Counted from the first letter of the stretch, positions 35,292 to 45,343 are shown. The stretch: DNA of 64,000 bases from Staphylococcus succinus (GCF_029024945.1 NZ_CP118976.1:1674001-1738000), one strand, 5' to 3'. The notes: generated from the letters alone by a model not told the origin. Numbers and translations are program-made.

Positions 35292-36210
35292 TTTCATTCC
35301 ATCCTTTCACATCTTCTAGTGTCTGAATTGAAGTTAATTTTACATCTCTATTAATCTTTTTAATTAATCCTGAGAGTACTTTACCAGGACCAATTTCAAT
35401 GAAATGATCAACGCCTTGGTCGATAAGCCATTGTGTTGATTCAATAAATTGTACTGGCGAATAAAGTTGTTTAATCATATTAGATTTAATCACTTTTGCA
35501 TCCGTTTCGCCTTTAGCGTGGACATTTTGTACTACTGGAAACTGAGCATCATGCCATTCAAACTGATCGATATATGTAGCGAAATCCGCCTCAATGACTT
35601 GCATCATTGAAGAATGGAATGGTCCAGATACAGCAAGTGGTAGTACACGTTTAGCGCCCATCGCCTTGCCTTCAGCTACAAGTTGATCGATTAACGTTTT
35701 ATGTCCTGAAACAACGATTTGTCCTGGAGCATTAATATTGGCTGGTTCAATAATTTCATCTTCAGTAGATAGCTTTTGGCATATTTCTTCTACCGCTTCA
35801 TAATCTAGCCCTAAAACGGCCGCCATACTACCAACACCATCAGGAAACGCCGCAGCCATCAATTGACCACGCTTACGCACAATCTTCACTGCATCTTCAA
35901 ACGCAAGTACACCGCTTGCGACTAAACTCACATATTCACCCAAGCTATGCCCCATAGTATAATCTGCATCTAACTTTTCAAGTGCTTGTAATAGAGCAGA
36001 ACTATGTGTTAATAAAGCTGGTTGTGTATTTTCCGTTTGACCTAATTTTTCTTCTGAATCTGTAAACATAGTTTCTAATATATCGAAGTCCATTTGTGTC
36101 TGGGCTTGATTAAGTATTTCTGTTGCTGCTTCATTATGTTCGTATAAATCATTTGCCATCCCGACTTTTTGTGAACCTTGGCCCGGGAAAATAATTGCTG
36201 TTTTACTCAT
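35284..36210 (-). CDS. fabD: Malonyl-CoA-ACP transacylase FabD
   Basis: FabD transfers malonyl from CoA to ACP. The 308-residue protein begins MSKTAIIFPGQGSQKVGMA, carries the nucleophile elbow GHSLGEY and a conserved catalytic His in VSGPFHSSMM. The start at 36210 gives an eight-base overlap with plsX (ATGAGTAA); the few upstream codons in frame are not used because this is the family start. Confidence 0.97.
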   Translation of the reverse strand: MSKTAIIFPGQGSQKVGMANDLYEHNEAATEILNQAQTQMDFDILETMFTDSEEKLGQTENTQPALLTHSSALLQALEKLDADYTMGHSLGEYVSLVASGVLAFEDAVKIVRKRGQLMAAAFPDGVGSMAAVLGLDYEAVEEICQKLSTEDEIIEPANINAPGQIVVSGHKTLIDQLVAEGKAMGAKRVLPLAVSGPFHSSMMQVIEADFATYIDQFEWHDAQFPVVQNVHAKGETDAKVIKSNMIKQLYSPVQFIESTQWLIDQGVDHFIEIGPGKVLSGLIKKINRDVKLTSIQTLEDVKGWNEND

Positions 36211-37189
36211 TTCCTTCACCCACCGTTTCTTTCATTGTTTCAACAATCTTTTGTTCTCCAGCTATTTTAGCCTGGCGAATCGCTGAATAAAAAGCTTTCG
36301 CACTTGAACTACCATGCGCTTTGACTACAATACCATTCAATCCTAATAACACTGAACCGCCGTATTCTGCATAATCCATTTTTGTTGTTAAGGTATTTAA
36401 GTCTTTACGTAAAACAAGTGCAGCCAATTTATTTTTAAAGCTACTTAACAATGTTGTTTTAAGCATTTTACCTATGGATTTTGCTACGCCTTCTAAGTTT
36501 TTAAGAATCATATTTCCGGTATATCCATCCGTAACTACTACATCAGCTTCACCTGTCATTAGTGCTTTCGCTTCAATGTTACCAGTGAATTTAAAGTCTT
36601 GCTGTGCTTCCATTAGACTATAAGCTTTCTTCGTAAGTGTATTGCCTTTTGATGCCTCCGTACCAATATTCAATAAACTTACAGAAGGTTGTTGAACACC
36701 ACGAATTTTCTGCGCATATATATTTCCTAGTTTTGCATATTGTAATAAGTGCTCGGCTTTTGCATCTGCATTTGCACCTACATCCATAAATACAAAGCCT
36801 TTACCTGAAATAGTAGGTAAAGTAACAACTAAAGCTGGTCGTTCTACACCTTTGATACGACCAACTATAAATAAACCAGCAGACATTAAGGCGCCTGTAT
36901 TTCCGGCAGATACGCAGCCATCAGCTTCGCCAACTTTCACAGCCTCTGCCATTCGCACCATTGAACTATCTTTTTTACGTTTAATTGCTCTAACCGGTTC
37001 ATCTTCCATGGTAATTTCTTCAGTACAATGACGTACTTCTACACGATCGTGATTGAGATTACATTGGGCTTGATTCCCAAATAATATTATTTCTAAATCT
37101 TTAAAATCATTTACAGCCTTTTTAACAGCTTCCAAAACGATTCCAGGCGCTTCATCTCCACCCATCATATCAATCGCTATTTTAACCAT
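36203..37189 (-). CDS. plsX: Phosphate acyltransferase PlsX
   Basis: PlsX makes acyl-phosphate from acyl-ACP, the acyl donor for PlsY in phospholipid synthesis. The 328-residue protein begins MVKIAIDMMGGDEAPG and contains SAGNTGALMS, NIGTEASKGN and VTDGYTGNM, typical of the family. The start at 37189 overlaps the fapR stop by eight bases (ATGGTTAA). Confidence 0.97.
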   Translation of the reverse strand: MVKIAIDMMGGDEAPGIVLEAVKKAVNDFKDLEIILFGNQAQCNLNHDRVEVRHCTEEITMEDEPVRAIKRKKDSSMVRMAEAVKVGEADGCVSAGNTGALMSAGLFIVGRIKGVERPALVVTLPTISGKGFVFMDVGANADAKAEHLLQYAKLGNIYAQKIRGVQQPSVSLLNIGTEASKGNTLTKKAYSLMEAQQDFKFTGNIEAKALMTGEADVVVTDGYTGNMILKNLEGVAKSIGKMLKTTLLSSFKNKLAALVLRKDLNTLTTKMDYAEYGGSVLLGLNGIVVKAHGSSSAKAFYSAIRQAKIAGEQKIVETMKETVGEGNE

Positions 37190-37751
37190 TTTGTTCATCC
37201 TCACTTATATAATACATTTTGAATGTACCTTGAAATACAATGCTACCTTTGACATAAGAATTTACATTGATCATATAGTATTTGTTTGTAATTTCAACAG
37301 CCTGTGCCTCCGCACGTACCGTATCATTTAATTTAACTGGTTTTAAAAACGTCACATTACTTTCTTTTGTTAATACAGTCGGTTTATGTATAAGTGCTAC
37401 ACATAGGGAGTTTGCTTGTGCAAACAGTACATGACCTCTAGCAATTTGATTTCTTGTAAATACTGAATCTTCATCAATTTCAATAATTGATGTTGCCTCT
37501 TGATCAGGTTGTACATTAATTACATCACCTATGATTTCACTACCATCAATTGAGCGAATATTTTCATGATTTTTTCTAGCTACTGATTTAATTCGCTTTC
37601 TTAACTCCGGAATATTTAAGTATTTACGATCTAGCCTAATAGTTTGAATACTTACGGAAAACAGTATACTTAAATCTAAATCAGTAATAAAGGGGTTTTT
37701 TTCAATTTCTTTTTTAATTGCATCGCGACGTTCTTGTTTTTTTAATTTCAT
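37182..37751 (-). CDS. fapR: Fatty acid and phospholipid biosynthesis regulator FapR
   Basis: FapR represses lipid synthesis genes until malonyl-CoA binds. The 189-residue protein has an N-terminal DeoR-type helix-turn-helix (TDLDLSILFSVSIQTIRLD) and a C-terminal hot-dog domain that binds malonyl-CoA (GHVLFAQANSLCVALI). The start at 37751 is family-consistent (MKLKKQERRDAI) and lies 17 bases downstream of a FapR operator, so it is autoregulated. It heads fapR-plsX-fabD-fabG. Confidence 0.97.
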   Translation of the reverse strand: MKLKKQERRDAIKKEIEKNPFITDLDLSILFSVSIQTIRLDRKYLNIPELRKRIKSVARKNHENIRSIDGSEIIGDVINVQPDQEATSIIEIDEDSVFTRNQIARGHVLFAQANSLCVALIHKPTVLTKESNVTFLKPVKLNDTVRAEAQAVEITNKYYMINVNSYVKGSIVFQGTFKMYYISEDEQNG

Positions 37752-37768
37752 ACATTCAAACTCCCTTT

Positions 37769-37828
37769 TTAGTACCAAGTCTTAAACATTCCTAACACAT
37801 CATAACACTTTCTTTTTATAATGCTCAA
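37769..37828 (-). promoter_or_regulatory. fapR promoter and FapR operator
   Basis: TTAGTACCAAGTCTTAA at 37769-37785 matches the known FapR operator TTAGTACCTRGTCTTAA at 16 of 17 positions. On the minus strand a possible -35 TTGAGC (37823-37828) and -10 TATGAT (37799-37804), 18 bases apart, place the operator just downstream of the start site. This is repression by blocking early transcription, as in B. subtilis. Confidence 0.85.
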
Positions 37829-38079
37829 CAAATAACACCACATTAACACATTCTTTTTATACTACTTTACGAAATTTTCATATAAATTGCTCAGCAACTC
37901 ATTTTGAACCCTAAAATTAATATAATAAACATTCAATGTAATTTAATAATTACACTTTTATAAATTTTTAATATATTTAGAAATAGTTATTGATTTAAAC
38001 TAATTTTAATTGCATAATGATGATTAATTAACAATTTAATAGATTTATTCGTTCCGCATATCATTCAGGAGGTTTTTAA

Positions 38080-39654
38080 ATGAAAAAATTATTACTAACA
38101 ACTTTGTTATCTAGTGCTACAATTGCTTTATTAAGTAACGTCACCGAGGCTGAAGCAAAAGAAGAGGCTCAGCAAACGATTGCTCCTCAACAATTAAAGC
38201 AGCTGGATAATTTAGAAATCAACAATGATCAAGATCCAGTGCGTATATTAAAAGAAAATGCTCAAAAACTAATTCAAGATCAAAATAAATCTCAAAATGA
38301 GAGTTATACGCGTTCAGCATTCGACCAATATAGTGTCGTTGATAAAGAACAAGATAAAACGGGCGCGACCCATTATACCCTTACCCCAAAGAAAGACAAT
38401 ATAACAGCAACTGATAGTAAAATTAAAATACATGTTAACAAAAATAACAAAGTTACTTTAATTAACGGAAATTTAGATAAACCAAAAATCGAACTGACAA
38501 ACAACCAAAAACTAACAAAAAGTGATGCTGAAGACAAAGCTTTCCAAGCTCTCGGCATAGATAAAAGTGATGTAAGTAACATTAAAGGTTATCCAGTTAT
38601 TAGCAATAATAAATTAGATATAAATAGTGATAAAAAGAAATTAATTTATAACGTGGAGATTAACTATATTCACCCTAAAGCTGCACATTGGAAAGTACAG
38701 GTTGATGCGAATACAGGTGAAATTATAAAAAAACAAGACTTAATTGAAAACGCTAGTGCAACAGGTAAAGGTACTGGTGTCAATGGCGATGAAAAATCAC
38801 CGTTAAATATTTCTTCTGCGCTTGGTAAATACACGTTACATGATGTATCACAAGATGCTGAAATTGAAACACGCTCAGCAAATAGTACAGAAAATTTATC
38901 TTTACCAATCGTCAACAGTGACACTAATTTCGATAAAGAAGAACAACGCGCTGGCGTAGATGCACATTATTATGCTAATTCTGTTTACAACTATTATTTA
39001 GACAATTTTGGCCGTAATAGTTTAGACGGTAATGGCAGTAAAATTGACTCTGTAGTACATTATGGTAAACAGTACAACAATGCTGCTTGGACTGGTCAAT
39101 ACATGATTTATGGTGATGGCGATGGCAAACAATTTGCACCATTATCCGCTGCTAACGATGTCGTTGCACATGAATTAACACATGCTGTTACTGAACATAC
39201 TGATGGGTTAGAGTATCATGACCAACCTGGTGCATTAAATGAATCCTTCTCAGACGTTTTCGGTTACTTTAATGATCCAGAAGATTGGTTAATGGGAGAA
39301 GATGTATACACACCTGGAAAAGATGGTGACGGTTTAAGAAGTTTATCTAATCCAGAACAATATGACCAACCAGCAAATATGAGTGATTACTATCAAGGTA
39401 CCGAAGATGAAGGTGGCGTACATATAAATAGTGGTATACCAAATAAAGCTGCATACTTAACAATCAAGTCTATTGGTAAAGATAAAGCCCAACAAATATA
39501 TTATTTAGCTTTAACGCAATACCTAACACCGAATTCTCAATTCGTTGATGCAAAACTTGCACTTAAAGAAGCTGCAGACCAATTATATGGTGACAATAGT
39601 ACTGAAGCAGATGCTATTGATAAAGCTTGGAATGATGTAGGCGTTACTGAATAA
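38080..39654 (+). CDS. Secreted M4-family zinc metalloprotease (aureolysin/thermolysin type)
   Basis: A 524-residue prepro-enzyme with signal peptide MKKLLLTTLLSSATIALLSN, an FTP/PepSY propeptide to about residue 225, and a thermolysin-like catalytic domain. The zinc site is H364-E-L-T-H368 with third ligand E388 (NESFSD), spaced exactly as in thermolysin (24 residues from first His), and the transition-state His in GGVHINSG. It is close in type and length to S. aureus aureolysin and S. epidermidis SepA, which degrade host proteins and activate other proteases. Here it stands alone on the plus strand between fapR and recG. AGGAGG lies eight bases before the ATG. Confidence 0.92.
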   Translation: MKKLLLTTLLSSATIALLSNVTEAEAKEEAQQTIAPQQLKQLDNLEINNDQDPVRILKENAQKLIQDQNKSQNESYTRSAFDQYSVVDKEQDKTGATHYTLTPKKDNITATDSKIKIHVNKNNKVTLINGNLDKPKIELTNNQKLTKSDAEDKAFQALGIDKSDVSNIKGYPVISNNKLDINSDKKKLIYNVEINYIHPKAAHWKVQVDANTGEIIKKQDLIENASATGKGTGVNGDEKSPLNISSALGKYTLHDVSQDAEIETRSANSTENLSLPIVNSDTNFDKEEQRAGVDAHYYANSVYNYYLDNFGRNSLDGNGSKIDSVVHYGKQYNNAAWTGQYMIYGDGDGKQFAPLSAANDVVAHELTHAVTEHTDGLEYHDQPGALNESFSDVFGYFNDPEDWLMGEDVYTPGKDGDGLRSLSNPEQYDQPANMSDYYQGTEDEGGVHINSGIPNKAAYLTIKSIGKDKAQQIYYLALTQYLTPNSQFVDAKLALKEAADQLYGDNSTEADAIDKAWNDVGVTE

Positions 39655-39700
39655 CGACAACGCTTCTACTTTAAAATAAGTGCTGTAAAACTTCTAACTA

Positions 39701-39753
39701 AAAAAGGCATGAGCTTAAAGATGAAATTTAATTCTTTAAGCTCATGCCTTTTT
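39701..39753. terminator. Bidirectional terminator between the metalloprotease and recG
   Basis: A perfect 16-base stem (39706-39721 with 39733-39748) has five A before and five T after it. It separates the convergent protease and recG transcripts. Confidence 0.9.
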
Positions 39754-39814
39754 ATTTAATGTGCGATAGCTGTTACAGGTAATCAGCAGTTTCAATTAAG
39801 CGATATGTGTTAGA

Positions 39815-41860
39815 TTAATCGAAACTCATATACAATAAATTTTCTTCGATAAACGTTCTTAATCTTTGATATTGTGGTTCAAAAAATACACCTGATTGGA
39901 TTAATTCTGCCGCTTCATCTCTTGCCACTTCAAGCATTTTATAATCTTCTACTACATTGGCAACCAAGAAATCTGGCAAACCACTTTGTTTCACGCCAAA
40001 GAAGTCCCCTGGACCTCTCATTTCAAGATCACGTTCACTTAATTCGAAACCATCTGTTGTTTGAGTCATAATGTTCATTCGTTCTATACCGGTCTCAGTT
40101 TTAGGAGAAGCAATAAGTACACAATAGCTTTGTTGCTCACTTCTACCTACACGCCCTCTAAGTTGATGTAAAGTAGATAGGCCAAATCGATCCGCATCAT
40201 ATATCATCATAAACGTTGCATTCGGGACATTTACCCCTACTTCTACAACTGTAGTAGATACTAATACGTCAATTTCATGATTACTGAATTGTTGCATCAC
40301 ATTATCTTTCTCATCAGAAGATAATTTCCCATGTAACAATCCCACTTTATCCGTTCCATAATAAGCCTGTAATGATTCATACAAAGCAACTACGTTTTGA
40401 ACATCTTCTAAATGCTCAGAACTTTCGATAAGCGGACATATCACATATGCTTGACGTCCTTTTTTTAGTTCTGAAGTCATTTGATTTAATACACTTTCAT
40501 ACGCTTCATGTTTCGACCATGACGTTATTATAGGTTTACGTCCTTTGGGTAATTGCTTAATCGATGAAACATCCATTTCACCGAATACAGATATTGCTAG
40601 CGTTCTTGGTATAGGCGTCGCAGTCATAAATAATACATTAGTCATAGCGCCCTTCTCCCGCAACAGCTGTCTTTGATTCACGCCGAAACGGTGTTGTTCA
40701 TCAGTGATAACAAGTCCTACATTATTGAAAACAACATCATCTTGAATAAGTGCATGCGTACCAATAATACAATCAATCTCATTATTATTTAGTTGCTCCA
40801 ATAATAATTTACGTTTTTTCCCTTTAACAGAACCGGTTAATAAGGCAACATTCATCCTATCTCCAAAGATTTCAACCAAACTTTCAGCATGCTGTTCTGC
40901 TAAGATTTCAGTAGGTACCATTAATGCCGATTGGAACCCAGCTGTTTTCAATGCATACATGCAAATTGCAGCAACAACTGTTTTACCCGAACCTACATCA
41001 CCTTGTAATAAGCGATGCATGCGAAGCGGTGCTTTCAAATCTCTAAATATTTCATTCACACTATGCTTTTGTGCATCTGTCAGTTCAAATGGTAAACTGT
41101 CAATGAAATGCTTAACTAATTGAATATCATAATCAACTTCAATTGCTTCATCAGATGTTTTTTCTAATCGATTTAACCATTGCATTCTTAATTCAAACAT
41201 GAACAATTCAGTAAATGCATATGTTCTACGCGCTTTGATTAATGAGGCTTTATCAGAAGCAAAATGCAAAGCGTTAATCGTATCTTCAAGTGATTCCAAT
41301 TTATACTTTTGACGTAAATCATCAGTAAGCCACTCATGAATGGTTACATCATCCAAAACTTGGCGAATCATATCTCTTAACGGTTTTTGTTTAATACCTT
41401 CTTTAATCCGATAAACAGGCTCAAACTGAGCTTCTTCCATCATATTTTGACTAAAAAACATTCTATTTCCATTAATTTCTTGTTTACTTCTATTCCATTT
41501 ACCTTTTACAGTAACTGTACCGTGTAATTCGATTTTCTTTTTCAAATAAGGTTGATTGAAGAAAGTGCACTTTACCGCAATGTTATTCACCATAATATGC
41601 ACTGTTAACTTTGATTTATTACGACCAAAAAAAGCGACAGTAGGGGTTGAATATACCTCACCTACCACTGTCACTATCGCTTGGTCTTCAGCTTCATTCA
41701 AATCAATCACAGTATTATCTTCATAACGTGTTGGCAAATATAGAATCAAGTCTTCAACTGTATAAATATTAAGTTCATTAAGTACAGCTAAGCGTTTCGG
41801 TCCTAATCCTTTAATTTGGGATAAGGGAAATGGGCTATCTATTAAATTTACTTTTGACAT
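39815..41860 (-). CDS. recG: ATP-dependent DNA helicase RecG
   Basis: RecG remodels stalled forks and branches Holliday junctions. The 681-residue protein has an N-terminal wedge/OB domain (about 60-160), Walker A LLQGDVGSGKTVVA, DEQH in ITDEQHRFG, and helicase motifs TATPIPRT and QLRGRVGRSEQ. The start at 41860 lies two bases after the sdaAA stop, so the two are co-transcribed. Confidence 0.97.
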   Translation of the reverse strand: MSKVNLIDSPFPLSQIKGLGPKRLAVLNELNIYTVEDLILYLPTRYEDNTVIDLNEAEDQAIVTVVGEVYSTPTVAFFGRNKSKLTVHIMVNNIAVKCTFFNQPYLKKKIELHGTVTVKGKWNRSKQEINGNRMFFSQNMMEEAQFEPVYRIKEGIKQKPLRDMIRQVLDDVTIHEWLTDDLRQKYKLESLEDTINALHFASDKASLIKARRTYAFTELFMFELRMQWLNRLEKTSDEAIEVDYDIQLVKHFIDSLPFELTDAQKHSVNEIFRDLKAPLRMHRLLQGDVGSGKTVVAAICMYALKTAGFQSALMVPTEILAEQHAESLVEIFGDRMNVALLTGSVKGKKRKLLLEQLNNNEIDCIIGTHALIQDDVVFNNVGLVITDEQHRFGVNQRQLLREKGAMTNVLFMTATPIPRTLAISVFGEMDVSSIKQLPKGRKPIITSWSKHEAYESVLNQMTSELKKGRQAYVICPLIESSEHLEDVQNVVALYESLQAYYGTDKVGLLHGKLSSDEKDNVMQQFSNHEIDVLVSTTVVEVGVNVPNATFMMIYDADRFGLSTLHQLRGRVGRSEQQSYCVLIASPKTETGIERMNIMTQTTDGFELSERDLEMRGPGDFFGVKQSGLPDFLVANVVEDYKMLEVARDEAAELIQSGVFFEPQYQRLRTFIEENLLYMSFD

Positions 41861-41862
41861 GT

Positions 41863-42732
41863 TTAATCACCAAATATTTCTTGTTTTAGACGCTGACCCG
41901 TAGGCGTACCTGCTAAACCACCTCGTCCAGTCTCGCGTAAAGCTGATGGCATTGTTTGTCCAATTTTATACATTGCTTCAATAACTTCATCAGTAGGTAT
42001 CCTTGAAGTCACACCTGCTAAAGCCATATCTGCAGAGACAATTGCATTAGAAGCACCTGCTGCATTACGTTTCACACAAGGTACTTCTACTAAACCAGCC
42101 ACTGGATCACATACTAAACCTAGCATATTTTTCAAACAAATTGCAAAAGCTTCAGCTGATTGTTGTGGCGTGCCTCCTGCAAGCTCAACAGTTGCACCTG
42201 CTGCCATAGCTGCCGCAGAACCTACTTCTGCTTGACAACCTCCTGCTGCGCCTGAGATTGATGCGTTATTAGCAACTACGAAGCCAAATGCGCCTGCAGT
42301 CAATAAAAAGTTCAACATGTCTCTGCGTGTTGGTTCTAAGCGTGGTTTAAGTCCAAATAACACGCCTGGTACCACACCTGCAGAACCAGCAGTAGGTGTT
42401 GCGCAAATTTTACCCATCGCTGCGTTAACTTCATTTGTAGCTACAGCTTTACTCACTGCATCTAATAATGTCGGTCCTGATAATGATTTTCCTGATTTCA
42501 AATATTCTTTGATTAATACTGCATCTCCACCTGTTAGCCCTGTTGTAGATGTTACACCTGCTAGTCCTTCGTCAAGTGCATTCTCCATAGTTTGCAGGTT
42601 CTTATCCATATGTGCATAAACATCAGCTTCAGATAATCCTGTTACTTCCATTTCTTGCTCAAGCATAATTTCATGAATCTTTTTATCATTTGATTCACAC
42701 ATTGCTATTAATTCTTCCACACTTTTAAACAT
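41863..42732 (-). CDS. sdaAA: L-serine dehydratase, iron-sulfur type, alpha subunit
   Basis: The two-subunit [4Fe-4S] enzyme deaminates L-serine to pyruvate. The 289-residue alpha subunit has the conserved TAGSAGVVPG, NNASISGAAGGCQAEVG and CDPVAGLVEVPCVKRN, which supply the cysteines of the cluster. It follows sdaAB by 14 bases and precedes recG. Confidence 0.95.
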   Translation of the reverse strand: MFKSVEELIAMCESNDKKIHEIMLEQEMEVTGLSEADVYAHMDKNLQTMENALDEGLAGVTSTTGLTGGDAVLIKEYLKSGKSLSGPTLLDAVSKAVATNEVNAAMGKICATPTAGSAGVVPGVLFGLKPRLEPTRRDMLNFLLTAGAFGFVVANNASISGAAGGCQAEVGSAAAMAAGATVELAGGTPQQSAEAFAICLKNMLGLVCDPVAGLVEVPCVKRNAAGASNAIVSADMALAGVTSRIPTDEVIEAMYKIGQTMPSALRETGRGGLAGTPTGQRLKQEIFGD

Positions 42733-42746
42733 GTATTACCCTCCGT

Positions 42747-43412
42747 TTAGGCGTCTCCCATGAGTGATACCGTCACTACACCATCGACGTTCTTAATTTG
42801 ATTTATAATTTCATCATTAATAGCATCATCTAATTCACAAGTCATTAATGCCTGGTCACCCTTTTCTTTTCTAGAAACTTGCATACTACCAACATTAATA
42901 CTAGAATCTCCTAATATCTTAGCTACGCTCCCAATCGTGCCAAATGTATCTTTATGGAAGACAAGTAGTGCTGGGTAATTCCCACTAATAGCAATATTAA
43001 AGCCATTTATCGCTACTACCTCAATCTTGCCCCCACCTATAGATACGCCTTCAACAGAAATTTCCTTCTCTGCCGCCCGCATATTGATGATAGCAGTATT
43101 AGGATGTGATCTTTCTTCAGCCATTTCTATAAAATTCACTTTCATTCCTATCTCTTCAGCTGTTTGCAGACTCGTTTGTATTCGGTCATCATCTGTATCA
43201 TAACCCAATAAGCCTCCTACCAATGCAACATCTGTACCGTGCCCTTTATAAGTTTCCATAAAAGAACCATAAAGATATATATCTACTTGTTTTGGTGTCT
43301 CATTAAATAAATCTTTCGCTACAAGTCCTATTCTTACTGCGCCTGCAGTATGAGAGGAGGAGGGACCAACCATTGTAGGACCAATAATGTCGAAAACTGT
43401 TTTGTATTTCAT
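42747..43412 (-). CDS. sdaAB: L-serine dehydratase, iron-sulfur type, beta subunit
   Basis: The 221-residue beta subunit begins with KYKTVFDIIGPTMVGPSSSHTAGAVRIG (the serine dehydratase beta motif, about residues 2-29; shown as GPTMVGPSSSHTAG) and ends in an ACT domain (about 145-221) that may sense the substrate. It is the first gene of the sdaAB-sdaAA-recG group. A long leader with a hairpin separates it from fakA. Confidence 0.95.
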   Translation of the reverse strand: MKYKTVFDIIGPTMVGPSSSHTAGAVRIGLVAKDLFNETPKQVDIYLYGSFMETYKGHGTDVALVGGLLGYDTDDDRIQTSLQTAEEIGMKVNFIEMAEERSHPNTAIINMRAAEKEISVEGVSIGGGKIEVVAINGFNIAISGNYPALLVFHKDTFGTIGSVAKILGDSSINVGSMQVSRKEKGDQALMTCELDDAINDEIINQIKNVDGVVTVSLMGDA

Positions 43413-43516
43413 ATTTATACCCCACTCTTATTTTTAATGTTTCTAATGTGTTGCGCTTTCATTTACATATGACGGTTTTATTATAACAAGATAGCTAGAT
43501 ATTATAAACTAAAACT

Positions 43517-43551
43517 GGTTGCCTTGTTAAAGTTGAAATGACAAGACAGCC
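43517..43551 (-). other. Hairpin in the sdaAB leader
   Basis: GGTTGCCTTGT (43517-43527) pairs with ACAAGACAGCC (43541-43551) with one mismatch and one G-U. It lies between the fakA terminator and sdaAB. On the minus strand AGUUUUAG follows, so it could be a weak attenuator. No riboswitch or T-box motif is recognised. Confidence 0.35.
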
Positions 43552-43602
43552 ACGAATAAGCATTCAACTTTATAATATAACTCAATTGCTTGGTTCACAC
43601 AA

Positions 43603-43644
43603 AAATATACGTAATTAGATTTGATTCTCTAATTACGTATATTT
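43603..43644 (-). terminator. Terminator after fakA
   Basis: A perfect 17-base stem (43603-43619 with 43628-43644) lies about 26 bases past the fakA stop. On the minus strand a short U-run follows within the AT-rich end. It separates fakA from sdaAB. Confidence 0.8.
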
Positions 43645-43669
43645 AATCTATTGTTCATTTATGTTTCGT

Positions 43670-45328
43670 TTACTCCACAGAAAATAAATATGGATAAACT
43701 GGTTGTTGCCCATGGTGTTGATCAAGTTCAACCTCAGGATATGCCGACTCAATCCAAGATTCAATTTGTGAAGTTACAGCATCACTTGTATCTTCACCCA
43801 CAATCATAGTTATAATTTCACTATCTTCATGAATCATTTCTGATAATAGACCTTTAACCGTTTCTAATAAATCTACATGACTGGTAACAATTTTATCTTC
43901 AATCAATCCCATGAATGCATCTTTTTTAATTTCAACGCCATCAATGGTCGTATCTCTTACAGCATATGTTACAGCACCTGAAGTAACAGCTTCAAGAGAT
44001 TCAATCATTCGTGATTTATTATCAATGAGTGTATCTGATTCATCATAATTAAATAACGCTGCAATGCCTTGTGGAATGGACTTAGTAGGGATGACTACTG
44101 CTTCAACACCTGCGATATCTGCTGCCTGTTCACTTGCCATCATAATATTTTTATTATTGGGTAAAATAATTGCACGTTTACATTGAGATTGTTCAATTAC
44201 TTTCACAATATCTTCAGTTGATGGATTCATAGTTTGGCCACCGCTAATAATATTTGTTGCTCCCATAGATTTAAATAATTCTGATATACCATCACCCATT
44301 GAAATTGTAATGACTGCTGTCTCTACAGTTTCAGTTTTAGAATTGGTAGCGTTACGTTGTGAAGTTTCTTCTTTTTTAACAACTTCTCGATGTTGTTCAC
44401 GCATATTTTCAACTTTTAACTTAATGAGCTCTCCATATTGTTGACCATAATTGAATACATCACCTGGTGTTTCTGTGTGTACATGTACTTTGACTATCTC
44501 ATCATCATTGATTACTAATAATGAATCGCCAAATTCGCTCATATCTTCTCTAAATATTTGTTCATCAAACGCTCTTTTGTTTTTATCAAAACGCACCATG
44601 ACTTCAGTACAGAAACCATAAACAATATCTTCCGTGTTGATCACACCATGAAAATCATGCTCTTCATTCACTAATGAATCTTTATCTAGTTTAGGCGCTT
44701 CAGAACTAACTGTTTCCCCTTTCATAGCTTTAAGGAAACCTTCATATACCAAGACTAAACCTTTACCACCACTATCTACAACACCGACCTCTTTTAATAC
44801 AGGTAATAAATTCGGAGTATTTTCAAGTGATTTTTCAGCTTCTTCTAAAACATAAGACATAAGTTCAATACAATCATCCGTCTCTTCTACCTTATGTATC
44901 GCTGCATCTGCTGCATCTCTAGCTACGGTTAATATTGTGCCCTCTACTGGTTTCATAATTGCTTTATATGCAGTCTCTACACCAGCTTTAAAACTCTCAG
45001 CAAGCTGGCGCGCATTAATTTCTTCATATGCTTCTAACTGTTTACTAAAACCTCTAAATAGTTGAGATAAGATAACACCAGAATTACCTCTAGCACCCAT
45101 TAATAAACCTTTAGAATATGTTTTTCCAAGTTCACCGATGTGCTGAGATATATTATGCTCTATCGCTTCTCTGCCTGATGTCATCGTCAAATTCATATTT
45201 GTTCCTGTGTCACCATCTGGAACTGGATACACATTTAATGAATCAACCAAGTCTGCATGATTTGATAAATTTTGCGCCCCTTGTATAATCATCTCGGCAA
45301 ATAATTTACCATTAATTTTGATAACCAT
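43670..45328 (-). CDS. fakA: Fatty acid kinase subunit FakA
   Basis: FakA is the ATP-binding subunit that phosphorylates exogenous fatty acids held by FakB, feeding PlsX/PlsY; in S. aureus it also affects virulence gene expression. The 552-residue protein has the N-terminal DhaL/DAK2 domain (NVYPVPDGDTGTNMNLTM, MGARGNSGVILSQLFRG, DSGGKGLVLVYEGF) and a C-terminal DegV-like half (about 330-552). It follows the Asp23-family gene by 15 bases, the order seen in S. aureus. Confidence 0.95.
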   Translation of the reverse strand: MVIKINGKLFAEMIIQGAQNLSNHADLVDSLNVYPVPDGDTGTNMNLTMTSGREAIEHNISQHIGELGKTYSKGLLMGARGNSGVILSQLFRGFSKQLEAYEEINARQLAESFKAGVETAYKAIMKPVEGTILTVARDAADAAIHKVEETDDCIELMSYVLEEAEKSLENTPNLLPVLKEVGVVDSGGKGLVLVYEGFLKAMKGETVSSEAPKLDKDSLVNEEHDFHGVINTEDIVYGFCTEVMVRFDKNKRAFDEQIFREDMSEFGDSLLVINDDEIVKVHVHTETPGDVFNYGQQYGELIKLKVENMREQHREVVKKEETSQRNATNSKTETVETAVITISMGDGISELFKSMGATNIISGGQTMNPSTEDIVKVIEQSQCKRAIILPNNKNIMMASEQAADIAGVEAVVIPTKSIPQGIAALFNYDESDTLIDNKSRMIESLEAVTSGAVTYAVRDTTIDGVEIKKDAFMGLIEDKIVTSHVDLLETVKGLLSEMIHEDSEIITMIVGEDTSDAVTSQIESWIESAYPEVELDQHHGQQPVYPYLFSVE

Positions 45329-45343
45329 TGTGCGTTTGTCCTC

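Noticed and set aside
43413..43669. T-box or riboswitch before sdaAB
   Set aside because: The region has hairpins but no T-box sequence or known aptamer motif.
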